NCBI RefSeq assembly: GCF_052180215.1
Contig: NZ_CP197471.1
Span: 1,460,001-1,524,000, forward strand
Direction of reading: 5' to 3'
Origin: Pseudoneobacillus sp052180215
GTDB taxonomy: Bacteria > Bacillota > Bacilli > Bacillales > Cytobacillaceae
DNA length: 64,000 nucleotides
Below the pieces are notes generated by a model. It did no database searches, was not told where the DNA came from, and saw only the letters and a program-made list of their open reading frames with translations. The translations under genes and the position numbers were made by a program. The stretch's first letter is position 1, and every line of letters begins with the position of its first letter. Shown piece by piece: positions 37,139 through 46,262 of the stretch.

Positions 37139-38020
37139 ATGCCTGAAGGAAAGATTCTTAAAGCATTAAGCGGATTTTATTATGTTATGAGTGAAGAGGG
37201 AATCGTACAGTGTCGAGGACGTGGAGTTTTCAGAAAAAATAAAGTTACACCTCTTGTTGGTGATGAGGTTGTTTATCAAGCTGAAAATGATAGTGAAGGC
37301 TATATACTAGAAGTTAAAGAGCGAAAAAATGAGTTGCTTCGTCCGCCAATAGCAAATGTTGATCAAGCTTTACTGATATTTTCTGCAGTTGAGCCTTCCT
37401 TCAGCACAGCGTTATTAAATCGCTTTCTTGTTTTAGTAGAGTATAATAATATTCAACCAGTCATCGTCATTACCAAGATGGATTTAACTAATGAAAATGA
37501 CCGTGAACAAATAAAGCGATATTCAATGGATTACCGAAATATAGGCTATGAAGTGATCCTTACCTCTTCTGAAACCGAAGCGGGACTTGAGGAACTTTAC
37601 CCTCACCTAGAAGGGAAAATATCTGTTTTCGCTGGACAATCAGGCGTAGGAAAGTCGTCATTGTTAAATGCATTAAAGCCCGATTTAGATTTAAAAACGG
37701 ATAATATTTCTTCCCATTTAGGACGTGGAAAGCATACGACACGACATGTAGAGTTAATCAAAGTTGGAAATGGGTTAGTAGCAGATACTCCAGGTTTTAG
37801 TTCGCTAGAGTTTCTTGAAATTGAGCAGGAGGAATTAAACTTTTGTTTTCCTGAATTTCAAAGGGCTAGTGAAAATTGTAAATTTAGGGGATGTTTACAT
37901 TTAGCCGAACCTAAATGTGCTGTTAAAATGGGAGTTGAAGAAGGTTCTATTCCTGAATATCGATATTCGGATTACAAGGATTTTATCCAAGAAATAAGAG
38001 AGAGAAAGCCGAGGTATTAA
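37139..38020 (+). CDS. rsgA: RsgA, small-subunit maturation GTPase
   Basis: RsgA checks late 30S assembly. The 293-residue protein has an N-terminal OB fold. The GTPase is circularly permuted: G4 TKMDL comes before the P-loop GQSGVGKSSLLN, then G3 DTPGFSSLE. A C-terminal zinc finger has cysteines in CKFRGCLHLAEPKC. GGAGCG precedes the ATG. It lies between prkC and rpe, and PrkC phosphorylates this protein in B. subtilis. Confidence 0.95.
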   Translation: MPEGKILKALSGFYYVMSEEGIVQCRGRGVFRKNKVTPLVGDEVVYQAENDSEGYILEVKERKNELLRPPIANVDQALLIFSAVEPSFSTALLNRFLVLVEYNNIQPVIVITKMDLTNENDREQIKRYSMDYRNIGYEVILTSSETEAGLEELYPHLEGKISVFAGQSGVGKSSLLNALKPDLDLKTDNISSHLGRGKHTTRHVELIKVGNGLVADTPGFSSLEFLEIEQEELNFCFPEFQRASENCKFRGCLHLAEPKCAVKMGVEEGSIPEYRYSDYKDFIQEIRERKPRY

Positions 38021-38023
38021 GGT

Positions 38024-38668
38024 ATGGTTAAAATTGCACCATCCATTCTATCAGCAAATTTTTCCAAGCTTGGAGAAGAAATAAATGATGTTGAAAAAGC
38101 TGGAGCAGATTATATTCATGTGGATGTAATGGATGGACATTTTGTTCCTAATATTACAATTGGACCTCTTATCGTAGAGGCAATTAGACCTGTTACAAAG
38201 TTACCGTTGGACGTCCATTTAATGATAGAAAATCCTGATCAATATATTGAAGCATTTGCCAAGGCTGGTGCTGATTACTTAACGGTTCATGTAGAAGCTT
38301 GTCGTCATTTACATCGCACCATCCATTTTATTAAATCATTTGGAGTGAAAGCTGGAGTTGTATTAAATCCAGCTACTCCTGTAGAATCCATCCAACATGT
38401 CATTCATGACGTAGATATGGTTTTATTAATGTCTGTTAATCCTGGATTTGGCGGCCAGGCCTTCATTCCTGAAGTATTAACAAAAATTAAAACCTTGAAA
38501 AATATGATTGATGAAAAAGGGTTAAATGTGGAAATAGAAATTGATGGCGGTGTAAATGAAAAAACAGCTAAGCTATGTATTGAAGCTGGAGCGACTGTTT
38601 TAGTTGCTGGATCCGCGATTTACAATCAACACGATCGAGCAAAGGCTATCGCTGCTCTAAAACCTTAA
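38024..38668 (+). CDS. rpe: Ribulose-phosphate 3-epimerase
   Basis: Rpe interconverts ribulose-5-phosphate and xylulose-5-phosphate in the pentose phosphate pathway. The 214-residue TIM-barrel protein begins KIAPSILSANF. It has metal and catalytic residues in VDVMDGHFVPN and LDVHLMI, and phosphate-binding blocks MSVNPGFGGQAF and EIDGGVN. It starts three bases after rsgA and is followed by a terminator. Confidence 0.96.
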   Translation: MVKIAPSILSANFSKLGEEINDVEKAGADYIHVDVMDGHFVPNITIGPLIVEAIRPVTKLPLDVHLMIENPDQYIEAFAKAGADYLTVHVEACRHLHRTIHFIKSFGVKAGVVLNPATPVESIQHVIHDVDMVLLMSVNPGFGGQAFIPEVLTKIKTLKNMIDEKGLNVEIEIDGGVNEKTAKLCIEAGATVLVAGSAIYNQHDRAKAIAALKP

Positions 38669-38679
38669 AGTTGTTTTTT

Positions 38680-38706
38680 GGCTAACCTAGAGGTTAGCCT
38701 TTTTTT
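38680..38706 (+). terminator. Terminator after rpe
   Basis: GGCTAACC / GGTTAGCC with a four-base loop is followed by seven Ts. Confidence 0.85.
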
Positions 38707-38726
38707 CTAGGGAGGTGTTTGTTGTC

Positions 38727-39368
38727 ATGATAATAAATATTCTTGCGGGTGGACCAGTTGACCATTTGCCAGATTTATATGAATATGATGTTGAGAATTG
38801 TATTTGGGTTGGAGTAGATAAGGGAGTTTACACTCTTCTTACTAGGGGGATAAAACCAACTTATGCGTTTGGGGATTTTGACTCCATATCTCATGGAGAA
38901 TTAGAGAAAGTGGAAAAAGAAGTAAAGCACCTTTATAAATTCATTCCTGAGAAGGATGAAACGGATATGGAGCTTGCCCTAAATGCTGCCTTAGCTGAAA
39001 ATCCAGATGAAATAAGAATTTTTGGAGCAACCGGTGGTAGGTTAGATCACTTTATTGCTAATGTACAATTATTATCTAAGGGTATAGAAAAGGAATACCC
39101 TATTTCTATTATTGATAAAAAAAATATTATGTATTTAAAACCACCAGGTACATATACTCTACCAAAACTACTTAACAAAAATTATATATCATTCCTACCG
39201 TTTAACCAGACAATTGAAAAATTATCACTTGAAGGATTTAAATATTCTTTAAATGATAGGAATATTTCTATCGGTTCCACACTATGTATTAGTAATGAAC
39301 TTATTGCTGATTATGGTACTTATTCTTTTTTAAGCGGCATATTAATAGTAATAAGAAGTCAGGATTAA
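38727..39368 (+). CDS. thiN: Thiamine pyrophosphokinase
   Basis: ThiN converts thiamine to thiamine pyrophosphate. The 213-residue protein has N-terminal ILAGGP, the GVDKGVYTLL and AFGDFDSIS blocks and the catalytic EKDETDMELAL block with GATGGRLDHFIAN. ATG 38727 has GGGAGG eleven bases upstream, slightly long spacing. No TPP riboswitch was seen before it. Confidence 0.93.
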   Translation: MIINILAGGPVDHLPDLYEYDVENCIWVGVDKGVYTLLTRGIKPTYAFGDFDSISHGELEKVEKEVKHLYKFIPEKDETDMELALNAALAENPDEIRIFGATGGRLDHFIANVQLLSKGIEKEYPISIIDKKNIMYLKPPGTYTLPKLLNKNYISFLPFNQTIEKLSLEGFKYSLNDRNISIGSTLCISNELIADYGTYSFLSGILIVIRSQD

Positions 39369-39462
39369 TAGCAGTTTTACAAGTACTTATTTGCTTTTTT
39401 TGAATAAGATGATAAGGGTGTTAATCAAATTGGCTTGTGTGATGATGGTGAGGAGGGACAAT

Positions 39463-39543
39463 ATGAAGTTTTATACGATTAAACTACCGAAATTTTTGGG
39501 TGGACTTGTCCGAGCAATGATTGGTGCGTTTAAAAAGGAATAA
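39463..39543 (+). CDS. spoVM: SpoVM, 26-residue sporulation coat-anchoring peptide
   Basis: This tiny gene encodes a 26-residue amphipathic helix, beginning MKFYTIKLPKFLGG and ending GAFKKE. It matches B. subtilis SpoVM in length and sequence type, including the proline in the LPKF turn. SpoVM recognises the positive curvature of the forespore membrane and anchors SpoIVA to start coat assembly. A strong GAGGAGG site lies six bases before the ATG. Its position between thiN and rpmB is the standard one. A mother-cell (sigma-E) promoter is expected, but I could not place one confidently. Confidence 0.97.
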   Translation: MKFYTIKLPKFLGGLVRAMIGAFKKE

Positions 39544-39587
39544 AACTTAAGAAACCTGGGTTTAGATTAGACAGACAACCCTAAGGA

Positions 39588-39622
39588 ATAAAAGCACCCT
39601 AAAAAGGGTGCTTTTATTTTTA
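39588..39622 (+). terminator. Terminator after spoVM
   Basis: AAAAGCACCCT / AGGGTGCTTTT with a four-base loop is followed by ATTTTT. Confidence 0.85.
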
Positions 39623-39636
39623 ATGAATTAAGGTAA

Positions 39637-39667
39637 AAATAAAAAGGACACCCAAAGAGGATGTCCT
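39637..39667 (-). terminator. Terminator after rpmB (minus strand)
   Basis: On the minus strand AGGACATCC / GGGTGTCCT (one mismatch) is followed by TTTTTATTTTT, 17 bases after the rpmB stop. Confidence 0.75.
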
Positions 39668-39683
39668 AAAAACAAATGTAAAA

Positions 39684-39872
39684 TTATACGCGCTCAACTT
39701 TACCTGAACGTAGCGCTCTTGTAGAAACCCAAACACGCTTAGGTTTTCCATCAACAAGAATACGTACTTTTTGAAGGTTAGCACCCCATGTACGCTTAGT
39801 TGCGTTCATAGCGTGGGAACGAGCGTTACCAGAACGAGTCTTTTTACCAGTTACAACACATTTACGTGGCAT
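39684..39872 (-). CDS. rpmB: 50S ribosomal protein L28
   Basis: L28 has 62 residues, beginning PRKCVVTGKKTRSGN, and ends in basic sequence. Only one cysteine is present near the N-terminus, so this is the zinc-free form. ATG 39872 is chosen because GGAGGG lies six bases before it on the minus strand; an upstream start at 39914 would add 14 residues unlike the family. The gene is convergent with spoVM, as in B. subtilis. Confidence 0.96.
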   Translation of the reverse strand: MPRKCVVTGKKTRSGNARSHAMNATKRTWGANLQKVRILVDGKPKRVWVSTRALRSGKVERV

Positions 39873-39994
39873 ATTATTTCCCTCCTTACGATCAAAAGCT
39901 GAAATTTCTTTCATGCTTAACTTTAAAATTTTGCAATCTGTTATTATTAGAAAAACAAATCAAAGATGTTTTTCTTACTAAAACATACTTTAAT

Positions 39995-40023
39995 AATTTA
40001 TCATACAACTTCTTTGAATGCAA
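39995..40023 (-). promoter_or_regulatory. Candidate rpmB promoter
   Basis: On the minus strand TTGCAT and TAAATT are 17 bases apart, about 120 bases before rpmB. The rest of 39873-40176 is an AT-rich divergent region with no clear gene. TTGACA at 40057-40062 (plus) may belong to a yloU promoter, but its -10 spacing is poor. Confidence 0.45.
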
Positions 40024-40176
40024 TAGTTGTACAAGAAAGCTTTCAAGAAAAATCCCTTGACATTCAATTTAATTTACGGCTCTATATATACTAGGGCAAG
40101 TATGACTTTTAAAAATCCTAATCATATAGTAAAATGTGTGTAGTCAAGGAGCAATTTTCCAAAGGGGGAACGACTC

Positions 40177-40539
40177 ATGTCCATCGAAATGAAAACGAAT
40201 TATGGCCAGATTGATATTTCTAATGAAGTAATTGCAACCATTGCAGGTGGTGCAGCTGTAGATTGTTATGGAATCATTGGTATGGCCTCAAAAAATCAAT
40301 TAAGAGATGGTCTTACTGAAATTCTGAGAAGAGAGAATTTCACACGCGGCGTGATAGTTCGTCAAGAAAATGAAGAAGTACATATTGATATGTATATCAT
40401 TGTTAGTTATGGGACAAAAATTTCTGAAGTCGCTCATAATGTGCAATCCAAGGTGAAATATACGCTTGACAAAACAGTCGGACTTGCCGTTGACTCTGTT
40501 AACATTTTTGTTCAGGGAGTTCGCGTAACAAACCCGTAA
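40177..40539 (+). CDS. yloU: YloU, Asp23/Gls24-family envelope-stress protein
   Basis: This 120-residue Asp23/DUF322 protein has the conserved IDISNEVIATIAGGAAVDCYGI block and a C-terminal VNIFVQGVRV strand. Staphylococcal Asp23 is a membrane-associated protein whose loss triggers a cell-wall stress response; the role of YloU is not defined. AAAGGGGG lies before the ATG. It always precedes fakA (yloV) in Bacilli, so a lipid- or envelope-related role is plausible. Confidence 0.92.
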   Translation: MSIEMKTNYGQIDISNEVIATIAGGAAVDCYGIIGMASKNQLRDGLTEILRRENFTRGVIVRQENEEVHIDMYIIVSYGTKISEVAHNVQSKVKYTLDKTVGLAVDSVNIFVQGVRVTNP

Positions 40540-40576
40540 GTTCTAAGGAACTAATTAGCTCTGGCAGAGCATTGTT

Positions 40577-40671
40577 GTTCGTGATTTTATAAACTAGAAC
40601 GGTACCGACGTAACTATTGTGATGACCGTTTAGTTTATGAAACACGAACCTTATGTTCGTAGTAAACGAAC
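40577..40671 (+). promoter_or_regulatory. Paired hairpins in the yloU-fakA leader
   Basis: A long imperfect hairpin has its 5' arm at 40577-40603 and 3' arm at 40625-40649 (GTTCGTG with CACGAAC, ATAAACTA with TAGTTTAT, ACGGT with ACCGT). It is followed by a small hairpin GTTCGT/ACGAAC (40655-40671) ending about ten bases before the fakA ribosome site. The GTTCGT and ACGAAC arms of both hairpins can exchange partners. There is no T run, so it is not a simple terminator. Confidence 0.6.
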
Positions 40672-40692
40672 CTAATAAGGGAGGAAAGATTT

Positions 40693-42375
40693 GTGTCAAT
40701 TACAGCATTAGATGGAAAACGTTTTGCTGAAATGGTGATTCAAGGTGCTAATCACCTTTCTGCCAACGCAAAAATGGTAGATGCTCTTAACGTTTTTCCG
40801 GTGCCTGATGGCGATACTGGTACCAACATGAACTTATCAATGACATCAGGGGCAAAGGAAGTTAAAAATAACATCCAAGATCATATTGGTAAAGTTGGTA
40901 TTGCTTTATCTAAAGGTTTATTAATGGGAGCTCGTGGAAACTCTGGAGTGATTTTATCCCAATTATTTCGTGGCTTCTCCAAAGCAATCGAACAGAAGGC
41001 TGAAATTAATGGGAAGGAATTTGCTGGGGCTCTTGAATTAGGAGTTGAAACAGCTTATAAAGCTGTTATGAAACCTGTTGAAGGTACTATTTTAACGGTT
41101 GCAAAAGATTCTGCCAAAAAAGGTGTTCAAGCTGCTAAAAAGGAAACAGATCTCATTAAAATTATGGAGGAAGTATTAAAGGAAGCTAAGGCATCCTTAA
41201 ATCGTACTCCAGATTTATTACCAGTATTAAAAGAAGTTGGAGTAGTGGACAGTGGTGGACAAGGGTTAGTTTTAGTTTATGAAGGGTTTCTGTCTGTTTT
41301 AAAAGGAGAAAGCTTACCGGAAGTTGCTTCTTTTGTTTCAAGTATTGACGATCTTGTAAGTGCAGAACATCATAAGGCAGTTCAAGGTCACATTAATACA
41401 GCAGATATCGAATTTGGCTATTGTACTGAATTTATGGTTAAATTTGAGGATGAAAAGTTGTCTAATCAACCGTTTTCTGAAGAAAACTTCCGTCAAGACT
41501 TAAGTCAATTTGGTGATTCATTATTAGTTATTTCTGATCAGGATGTTGTGAAGGTTCATATTCATTCTGAACAACCAGGTACATGTTTAGGTTATGGTCA
41601 AAAATATGGAAGTTTAATCAATATTAAGATTGAAAATATGCGCCAACAGCATACGAATATTGTCGGAGACACTTCTCATACTCCAGTAATGGAAAAGCCG
41701 GCTGCTAAAGTTGAAAAACAAGAGTACGGCATTGTTACAGTTTCAATGGGTAAAGGAATTGCCGACTTATTCCGTAGCATTGGAGCTCATGCTGTTATTG
41801 AAGGTGGCCAAACAATGAATCCTAGTACAGAGGACATTGTAAAAGCCATTAAAGAAGTAAATGCGAAGAAAGTCATCATTCTGCCTAATAACAAAAATAT
41901 TATTATGGCTGCACAACAGGCAGCGGATGTTACAGATGAGGATGTAGTTGTAATCCCATCCAAAACAGTTCCACAAGGTATGACAGCTTTATTGGCATTT
42001 AATCCAACTGCTGATCTTCCAGCAAACGAGGAAGCAATGAGCGAGGCATTAAAGCACGTAAAGACCGGTCAAATTACTTTTGCAGTGAGAGATACAAGCA
42101 TTGAAGGCCTAACGATTGAAAAAGATGACTTTATGGGAATTAACGATGGAAAAATCACTGTAAAGAATAAAAATAAATTACAAGCTGCTAAAGATCTTCT
42201 CATTAATATGATGGACGAGGATTCTGAAATATTAACCATCTTACAAGGTGAAGATACTAGTGATGAAGAAGTTGAAGAAATCGTTGCTTTTATCGAGGAA
42301 CAGTATAAAGATGTTGAAGTAGAAGTTCATAATGGTATGCAGCCTTTATATTCTTTTATCTTTGCAATTGAATAG
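40693..42375 (+). CDS. fakA: FakA, fatty acid kinase catalytic subunit (YloV, DhaL domain)
   Basis: FakA phosphorylates fatty acids presented by a DegV-type FakB protein, allowing exogenous fatty acids into phospholipids. The 560-residue protein has an N-terminal DhaL/Dak2 domain with NVFPVPDGDTGTNM and GARGNSGVILSQLFRG. The rest is the C-terminal FakA part. GTG 40693 follows GGGAGG. fapR-plsX lies about 4 kb downstream; PlsX works on the same acyl-phosphate pool, so the two are functionally linked. No fakB is in the window. Confidence 0.94.
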   Translation: MSITALDGKRFAEMVIQGANHLSANAKMVDALNVFPVPDGDTGTNMNLSMTSGAKEVKNNIQDHIGKVGIALSKGLLMGARGNSGVILSQLFRGFSKAIEQKAEINGKEFAGALELGVETAYKAVMKPVEGTILTVAKDSAKKGVQAAKKETDLIKIMEEVLKEAKASLNRTPDLLPVLKEVGVVDSGGQGLVLVYEGFLSVLKGESLPEVASFVSSIDDLVSAEHHKAVQGHINTADIEFGYCTEFMVKFEDEKLSNQPFSEENFRQDLSQFGDSLLVISDQDVVKVHIHSEQPGTCLGYGQKYGSLINIKIENMRQQHTNIVGDTSHTPVMEKPAAKVEKQEYGIVTVSMGKGIADLFRSIGAHAVIEGGQTMNPSTEDIVKAIKEVNAKKVIILPNNKNIIMAAQQAADVTDEDVVVIPSKTVPQGMTALLAFNPTADLPANEEAMSEALKHVKTGQITFAVRDTSIEGLTIEKDDFMGINDGKITVKNKNKLQAAKDLLINMMDEDSEILTILQGEDTSDEEVEEIVAFIEEQYKDVEVEVHNGMQPLYSFIFAIE

Positions 42376-42384
42376 AGAATGGTT

Positions 42385-42417
42385 AAAATAGAAGGGGATT
42401 CCCTTCTATTTTTTATG
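42385..42417 (+). terminator. Terminator after fakA
   Basis: AAAATAGAAGGG / CCCTTCTATTTT with a four-base loop is followed by TTTTATG. Confidence 0.88.
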
Positions 42418-42524
42418 TAAATTTAGGGAATTCATTTAAAAAGGGAGTCAAACAGTATATATTTTTAATATAATTACTATAGATATATATTATTTTGAGA
42501 GCGTGACATAGGGGGGAGAAACCT

Positions 42525-43187
42525 TTGAAGTATAAAAGTGTATTTGATATTATAGGTCCAATTATGATTGGACCATCCAGTTCTCATACTGCAGGGGCTG
42601 CTCGAATTGGAAGAGTAGCCAGAAATCTATTTGGGCGTGAACCAAAGTGGGCAACCATCTCCTTATATGGTTCTTTTGCCGAAACGTATAAGGGACATGG
42701 AACAGACGTAGCTTTAATTGGTGGAATACTAGATTATGATACTGATGACCAACGAATTATTCAAGCTTTAGAAATAGCCAATGATAAAGGGATGAAGGTT
42801 AGCTTTATTGAGGAAGATGCCATTCCAGAACATCCAAACACAGCAAGAGTGTTTATTGGAGATGAAAATGGTGAACTTGAGCTAGTGGGAATATCCATTG
42901 GTGGCGGGAAAATAGAAATTACCGAGTTAAATGGTTTTAAATTAAAACTTTCCGGTCATCACCCTGCTATTCTTGTGGTTCATAATGATCGTTTTGGTGC
43001 TATTGCTAATGTAGCATCCATCTTGGCAAATTATGAAATTAATATTGGGCATATGGAAGTATCGCGTAAAGAAGTCGGAAAGCTCGCACTTATGACTATT
43101 GAAGTAGATCATAATATCGAAGATGAAGTTCTTCATGAAATTGAAAAATTACCAAATATCTTAAAGGTTACGAAAATAGTTGATTAA
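42525..43187 (+). CDS. sdaAB: L-serine dehydratase, beta subunit
   Basis: This is the beta chain of the iron-sulfur L-serine dehydratase, which deaminates serine to pyruvate. The 220-residue protein has the serine/phosphate block IGPSSSHTAGAARIGR near the N-terminus and an ACT domain at the C-terminus (about 148-218). TTG 42525 follows GGGGGGAG and gives the family N-terminus KYKSVFDI. It is followed by sdaAA after 56 bases. Confidence 0.94.
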   Translation: MKYKSVFDIIGPIMIGPSSSHTAGAARIGRVARNLFGREPKWATISLYGSFAETYKGHGTDVALIGGILDYDTDDQRIIQALEIANDKGMKVSFIEEDAIPEHPNTARVFIGDENGELELVGISIGGGKIEITELNGFKLKLSGHHPAILVVHNDRFGAIANVASILANYEINIGHMEVSRKEVGKLALMTIEVDHNIEDEVLHEIEKLPNILKVTKIVD

Positions 43188-43243
43188 GCATAAAAAGTTG
43201 AAAGCGTAATCATATCGACGCTTTTCTATAGGGAGGAAATTCT

Positions 43244-44128
43244 GTGTTTCGTAATGTGGCAGAATTAGTGGAATTGGCAGTAAGTCAAAATAAACAAATC
43301 TCAGAAATCATGATCGAACAAGAGATGTCTATTCGGAAGTGGACTCGTGAAGAAGTAATGGGCATGATGGAACGAAATCTAGTCGTGATGGAAGAAGCGG
43401 TTGAAAAAGGAATAAAGGGTGTAAAATCGCATTCAGGTCTAACTGGCGGTGATGCGGTTCTTTTACAGAAATATATAGAAAAAGGAAATTTTTTGTCAGG
43501 ACAAACTGTATTAGAAGCAGTTAGTAAAGCTGTTGCGACTAATGAAGTGAATGCAGCAATGGGAACCATTTGTGCAACACCCACTGCGGGTTCTGCCGGG
43601 GTAGTTCCTGGTACTCTTTTCGCGGTTAAAGAAAAATTAAAACCTACCCGTGAAGAAATGGTTAAATTTTTATTTACCTCAGGTGCCTTTGGATTTGTGG
43701 TTGCTAATAACGCATCCATTTCTGGAGCTGCAGGAGGCTGTCAAGCAGAGGTAGGTTCTGCTTCAGGAATGGCTGCGGCAGCTATTGTTGAAATGGCAGG
43801 TGGAACTCCGCAGCAATGTGCGGAGGCGATGGCCATTACTTTGAAAAATATGTTGGGACTTGTTTGTGACCCTGTAGCTGGATTAGTAGAGGTTCCTTGT
43901 GTGAAACGAAATGCGATGGGGGCTGCAAATGCAATGGTTGCTGCAGATATGGCATTGGCTGGTATTACAAGTAGAATTCCTTGTGATGAAGTAATTGAAG
44001 CAATGTTTAAAATTGGTCAATCGATGCCGACAGCTTTAAAAGAAACGGCCCAAGGAGGTTTGGCGGCAACTCCTACAGGTCGTGCGCTTGAAGCAAAAAT
44101 CTTTGGTATTCCACTCCATAAAAAATGA
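43244..44128 (+). CDS. sdaAA: L-serine dehydratase, alpha subunit
   Basis: The alpha chain carries the catalytic 4Fe-4S cluster. The 294-residue protein has cluster and substrate blocks CATPTAGSAGVVPG, SGAAGGCQAEVG and CDPVAGLVEVPC. The HSGLTGGDA block is near residue 67. GTG 43244 follows GGGAGG. It overlaps recG by four bases. A weak hairpin, AAAGCGT/ACGCTTT at 43201-43224, lies between the two subunit genes. Confidence 0.95.
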   Translation: MFRNVAELVELAVSQNKQISEIMIEQEMSIRKWTREEVMGMMERNLVVMEEAVEKGIKGVKSHSGLTGGDAVLLQKYIEKGNFLSGQTVLEAVSKAVATNEVNAAMGTICATPTAGSAGVVPGTLFAVKEKLKPTREEMVKFLFTSGAFGFVVANNASISGAAGGCQAEVGSASGMAAAAIVEMAGGTPQQCAEAMAITLKNMLGLVCDPVAGLVEVPCVKRNAMGAANAMVAADMALAGITSRIPCDEVIEAMFKIGQSMPTALKETAQGGLAATPTGRALEAKIFGIPLHKK

Positions 44129-46176
44129 GTACCCTTCTCACTCAATCTGTAACCGCCATTACGGGTATTGGAGAGGAAACAGCTGAACTTTTAGCAGATT
44201 TAGATATTTTTACGATTAAAGATTTATTAGAATATTTTCCGTATCGGTATGAGGACTATCGTCTTCGTGATTTAGCAGACGTAAAACATGATGAAAAAGT
44301 GACCATTGAAGGGAAGGTTCATAGTGAACCTTCTCTTGTCTACTTTGGACGTAAGCGGTCGAGATTAACCGTTCGTGTTCTAGTGGACCGATATTTAATA
44401 AATGTGGTGTTTTTTAATCAGCCTTATTTGAAAAATAAAATGGCTATTAATGAACCGATAACGGTAACAGGTAAGTGGGACCAGCATAGGCAGACGATTA
44501 CAGCTAATGAGGCAAAAATAAATAATCAACAGCCTAATAAAACGGATTTTGTGCCTGTCTATCATATAAGGGGAAAGATAACCACAAAAGGAATTAGAAG
44601 ATTTATTCAACTAGCAATCTCTCAATTTGGCCACGATATGGAGGAGAATCTTCCTCAAGAATTTTTACGGAAATATAAATTAATGAATCGTCGAGATGCT
44701 CTAAGAGCACTCCATTTTCCTCTTTCAAGTGAGGATGTCAAACAAGCTAGACGAAGATTCGTTTATGAAGAATTTTTATTATTTCAAATTAAAATGCAAG
44801 CTCTTCGTAAGTTTGAACGAGAAAACTCTCTAGGTATTTCACTAGCATATAAGCTTGATCAACTTAAAAATTTTATTGAGAAGCTTCCCTTTCCATTAAC
44901 AAATGCTCAAAAAAGGGTTGTGAATGAAATATTGGGGGATTTAAAATCACCTTTCCGAATGAATCGCTTACTTCAAGGAGATGTAGGTTCAGGGAAAACA
45001 GTTGTAGCTGCAATTTGCTTATTTGCTTCTGTTTCAGCAGGATTTCAAGGTGCCTTAATGGTCCCAACTGAAATATTAGCAGAACAACATGCTGAATCAT
45101 TACAACAACTCTTACACCCATGGGGGATTCAATGTGAGTTATTAACGAGTTCTATTAAGGGAAAGGAAAGAAAAAGAATATTAGAACAGTTACAGCAAGG
45201 TGAAATAAACATCTTGATTGGAACACATGCCCTGATTCAAGACGAAGTGGTGTTTAAAAATTTAGGATTAGTTATTACGGATGAGCAACATCGATTCGGT
45301 GTGGAACAGCGTAGAGTTTTACGGGAAAAAGGTGAAAATCCCGATGTTCTTTTCATGACTGCTACACCAATTCCAAGGACTTTGGCCATCACAGTTTTCG
45401 GAGAAATGGATGTTTCCATCATAGATGAAATGCCTGCCGGGCGAAAAGCAATTGAAACGTTTTGGGCTAAACAAAATATGATTGACCGAGTTCTGGGCTT
45501 TATGGAAAAAGAACTTTCCCAAGGAAGACAAGCCTATGTCATTTGTCCTTTAATTGAGGAATCAGAAAAACTGGATGTGCAAAATGCGATTGACATTCAT
45601 AGTATGCTAACCCAATATTTTCAAAATCGCTTTCAAGTAGGTTTAATGCACGGGAGATTATCTTCAAATGAAAAAGAAGAAGTGATGCGGGCTTTTAGTG
45701 GAAATGCACTTCAAGTGTTAGTTTCAACAACAGTTGTTGAAGTAGGAGTAAATGTCCCTAACGCTACGTTCATGCTCATCTATGACGCTGAAAGATTTGG
45801 GCTTTCACAGCTCCATCAGCTTAGAGGAAGAGTTGGTAGAGGACAAGAGCAATCCTATTGTATTCTGCTTGCTGACCCCAAAACAGATGTTGGAAAAGAA
45901 AGAATGAAAATCATGACGGAAACAAACGATGGCTTTGTTTTAAGTGAAAAGGACCTTGAATTAAGGGGGCCGGGGGACTTTTTTGGGAAAAAACAAAGTG
46001 GTCTTCCAGAATTTAAAGTCGCTGATATGGTTCATGATTATCGAGCTCTCGAAACAGCGCGAGATGATGCGTCAAAGCTAATCCAATCTGAAACATTTTG
46101 GCATTCTCCTGACTACCTACCACTAAGAGAGTTTCTGCAACAATCTGGTGTGATGGCCGGGGAAAAATTAGATTAA
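44125..46176 (+). CDS. recG: ATP-dependent DNA helicase RecG
   Basis: RecG remodels stalled forks and Holliday junctions. The 683-residue protein has an N-terminal wedge (OB) domain at about 50-150. Walker A is GDVGSGKT at 285-292 and Walker B is DEQHRFGVEQR. The C-terminal helicase motif QLRGRVGRG is followed by the RecG TRG-type region. It starts inside the sdaAA stop. The next promoter (fapR) begins about 36 bases after its stop. Confidence 0.96.
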   Translation: MSTLLTQSVTAITGIGEETAELLADLDIFTIKDLLEYFPYRYEDYRLRDLADVKHDEKVTIEGKVHSEPSLVYFGRKRSRLTVRVLVDRYLINVVFFNQPYLKNKMAINEPITVTGKWDQHRQTITANEAKINNQQPNKTDFVPVYHIRGKITTKGIRRFIQLAISQFGHDMEENLPQEFLRKYKLMNRRDALRALHFPLSSEDVKQARRRFVYEEFLLFQIKMQALRKFERENSLGISLAYKLDQLKNFIEKLPFPLTNAQKRVVNEILGDLKSPFRMNRLLQGDVGSGKTVVAAICLFASVSAGFQGALMVPTEILAEQHAESLQQLLHPWGIQCELLTSSIKGKERKRILEQLQQGEINILIGTHALIQDEVVFKNLGLVITDEQHRFGVEQRRVLREKGENPDVLFMTATPIPRTLAITVFGEMDVSIIDEMPAGRKAIETFWAKQNMIDRVLGFMEKELSQGRQAYVICPLIEESEKLDVQNAIDIHSMLTQYFQNRFQVGLMHGRLSSNEKEEVMRAFSGNALQVLVSTTVVEVGVNVPNATFMLIYDAERFGLSQLHQLRGRVGRGQEQSYCILLADPKTDVGKERMKIMTETNDGFVLSEKDLELRGPGDFFGKKQSGLPEFKVADMVHDYRALETARDDASKLIQSETFWHSPDYLPLREFLQQSGVMAGEKLD

Positions 46177-46212
46177 TACTATAAAAGCAGATGCAAAGTT
46201 CTGATGAATTTC

Positions 46213-46262
46213 TTGCAATCTGCTTTTTTAACTTTTATACTACTATTAGTACCTAGTCATAA
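46213..46262 (+). promoter_or_regulatory. fapR operon promoter with FapR operator
   Basis: TTGCAA at 46213-46218 and TATACT at 46236-46241 are 17 bases apart. Immediately overlapping the expected start point is the near-palindrome TATTAGTACCTAGTCATAAT (46243-46262), a good match to the known FapR box. FapR would block transcription until malonyl-CoA releases it. Confidence 0.88.

Noticed and set aside
38669..38726. TPP riboswitch before thiN
   Set aside because: The gap is under 60 bases and holds only the rpe terminator; no THI-box sequence is seen.
43285..43719. Minus-strand frame of 144 codons inside sdaAA
   Set aside because: It is antisense to the conserved serine dehydratase alpha chain, its composition is shadow-like and it has no known domain.
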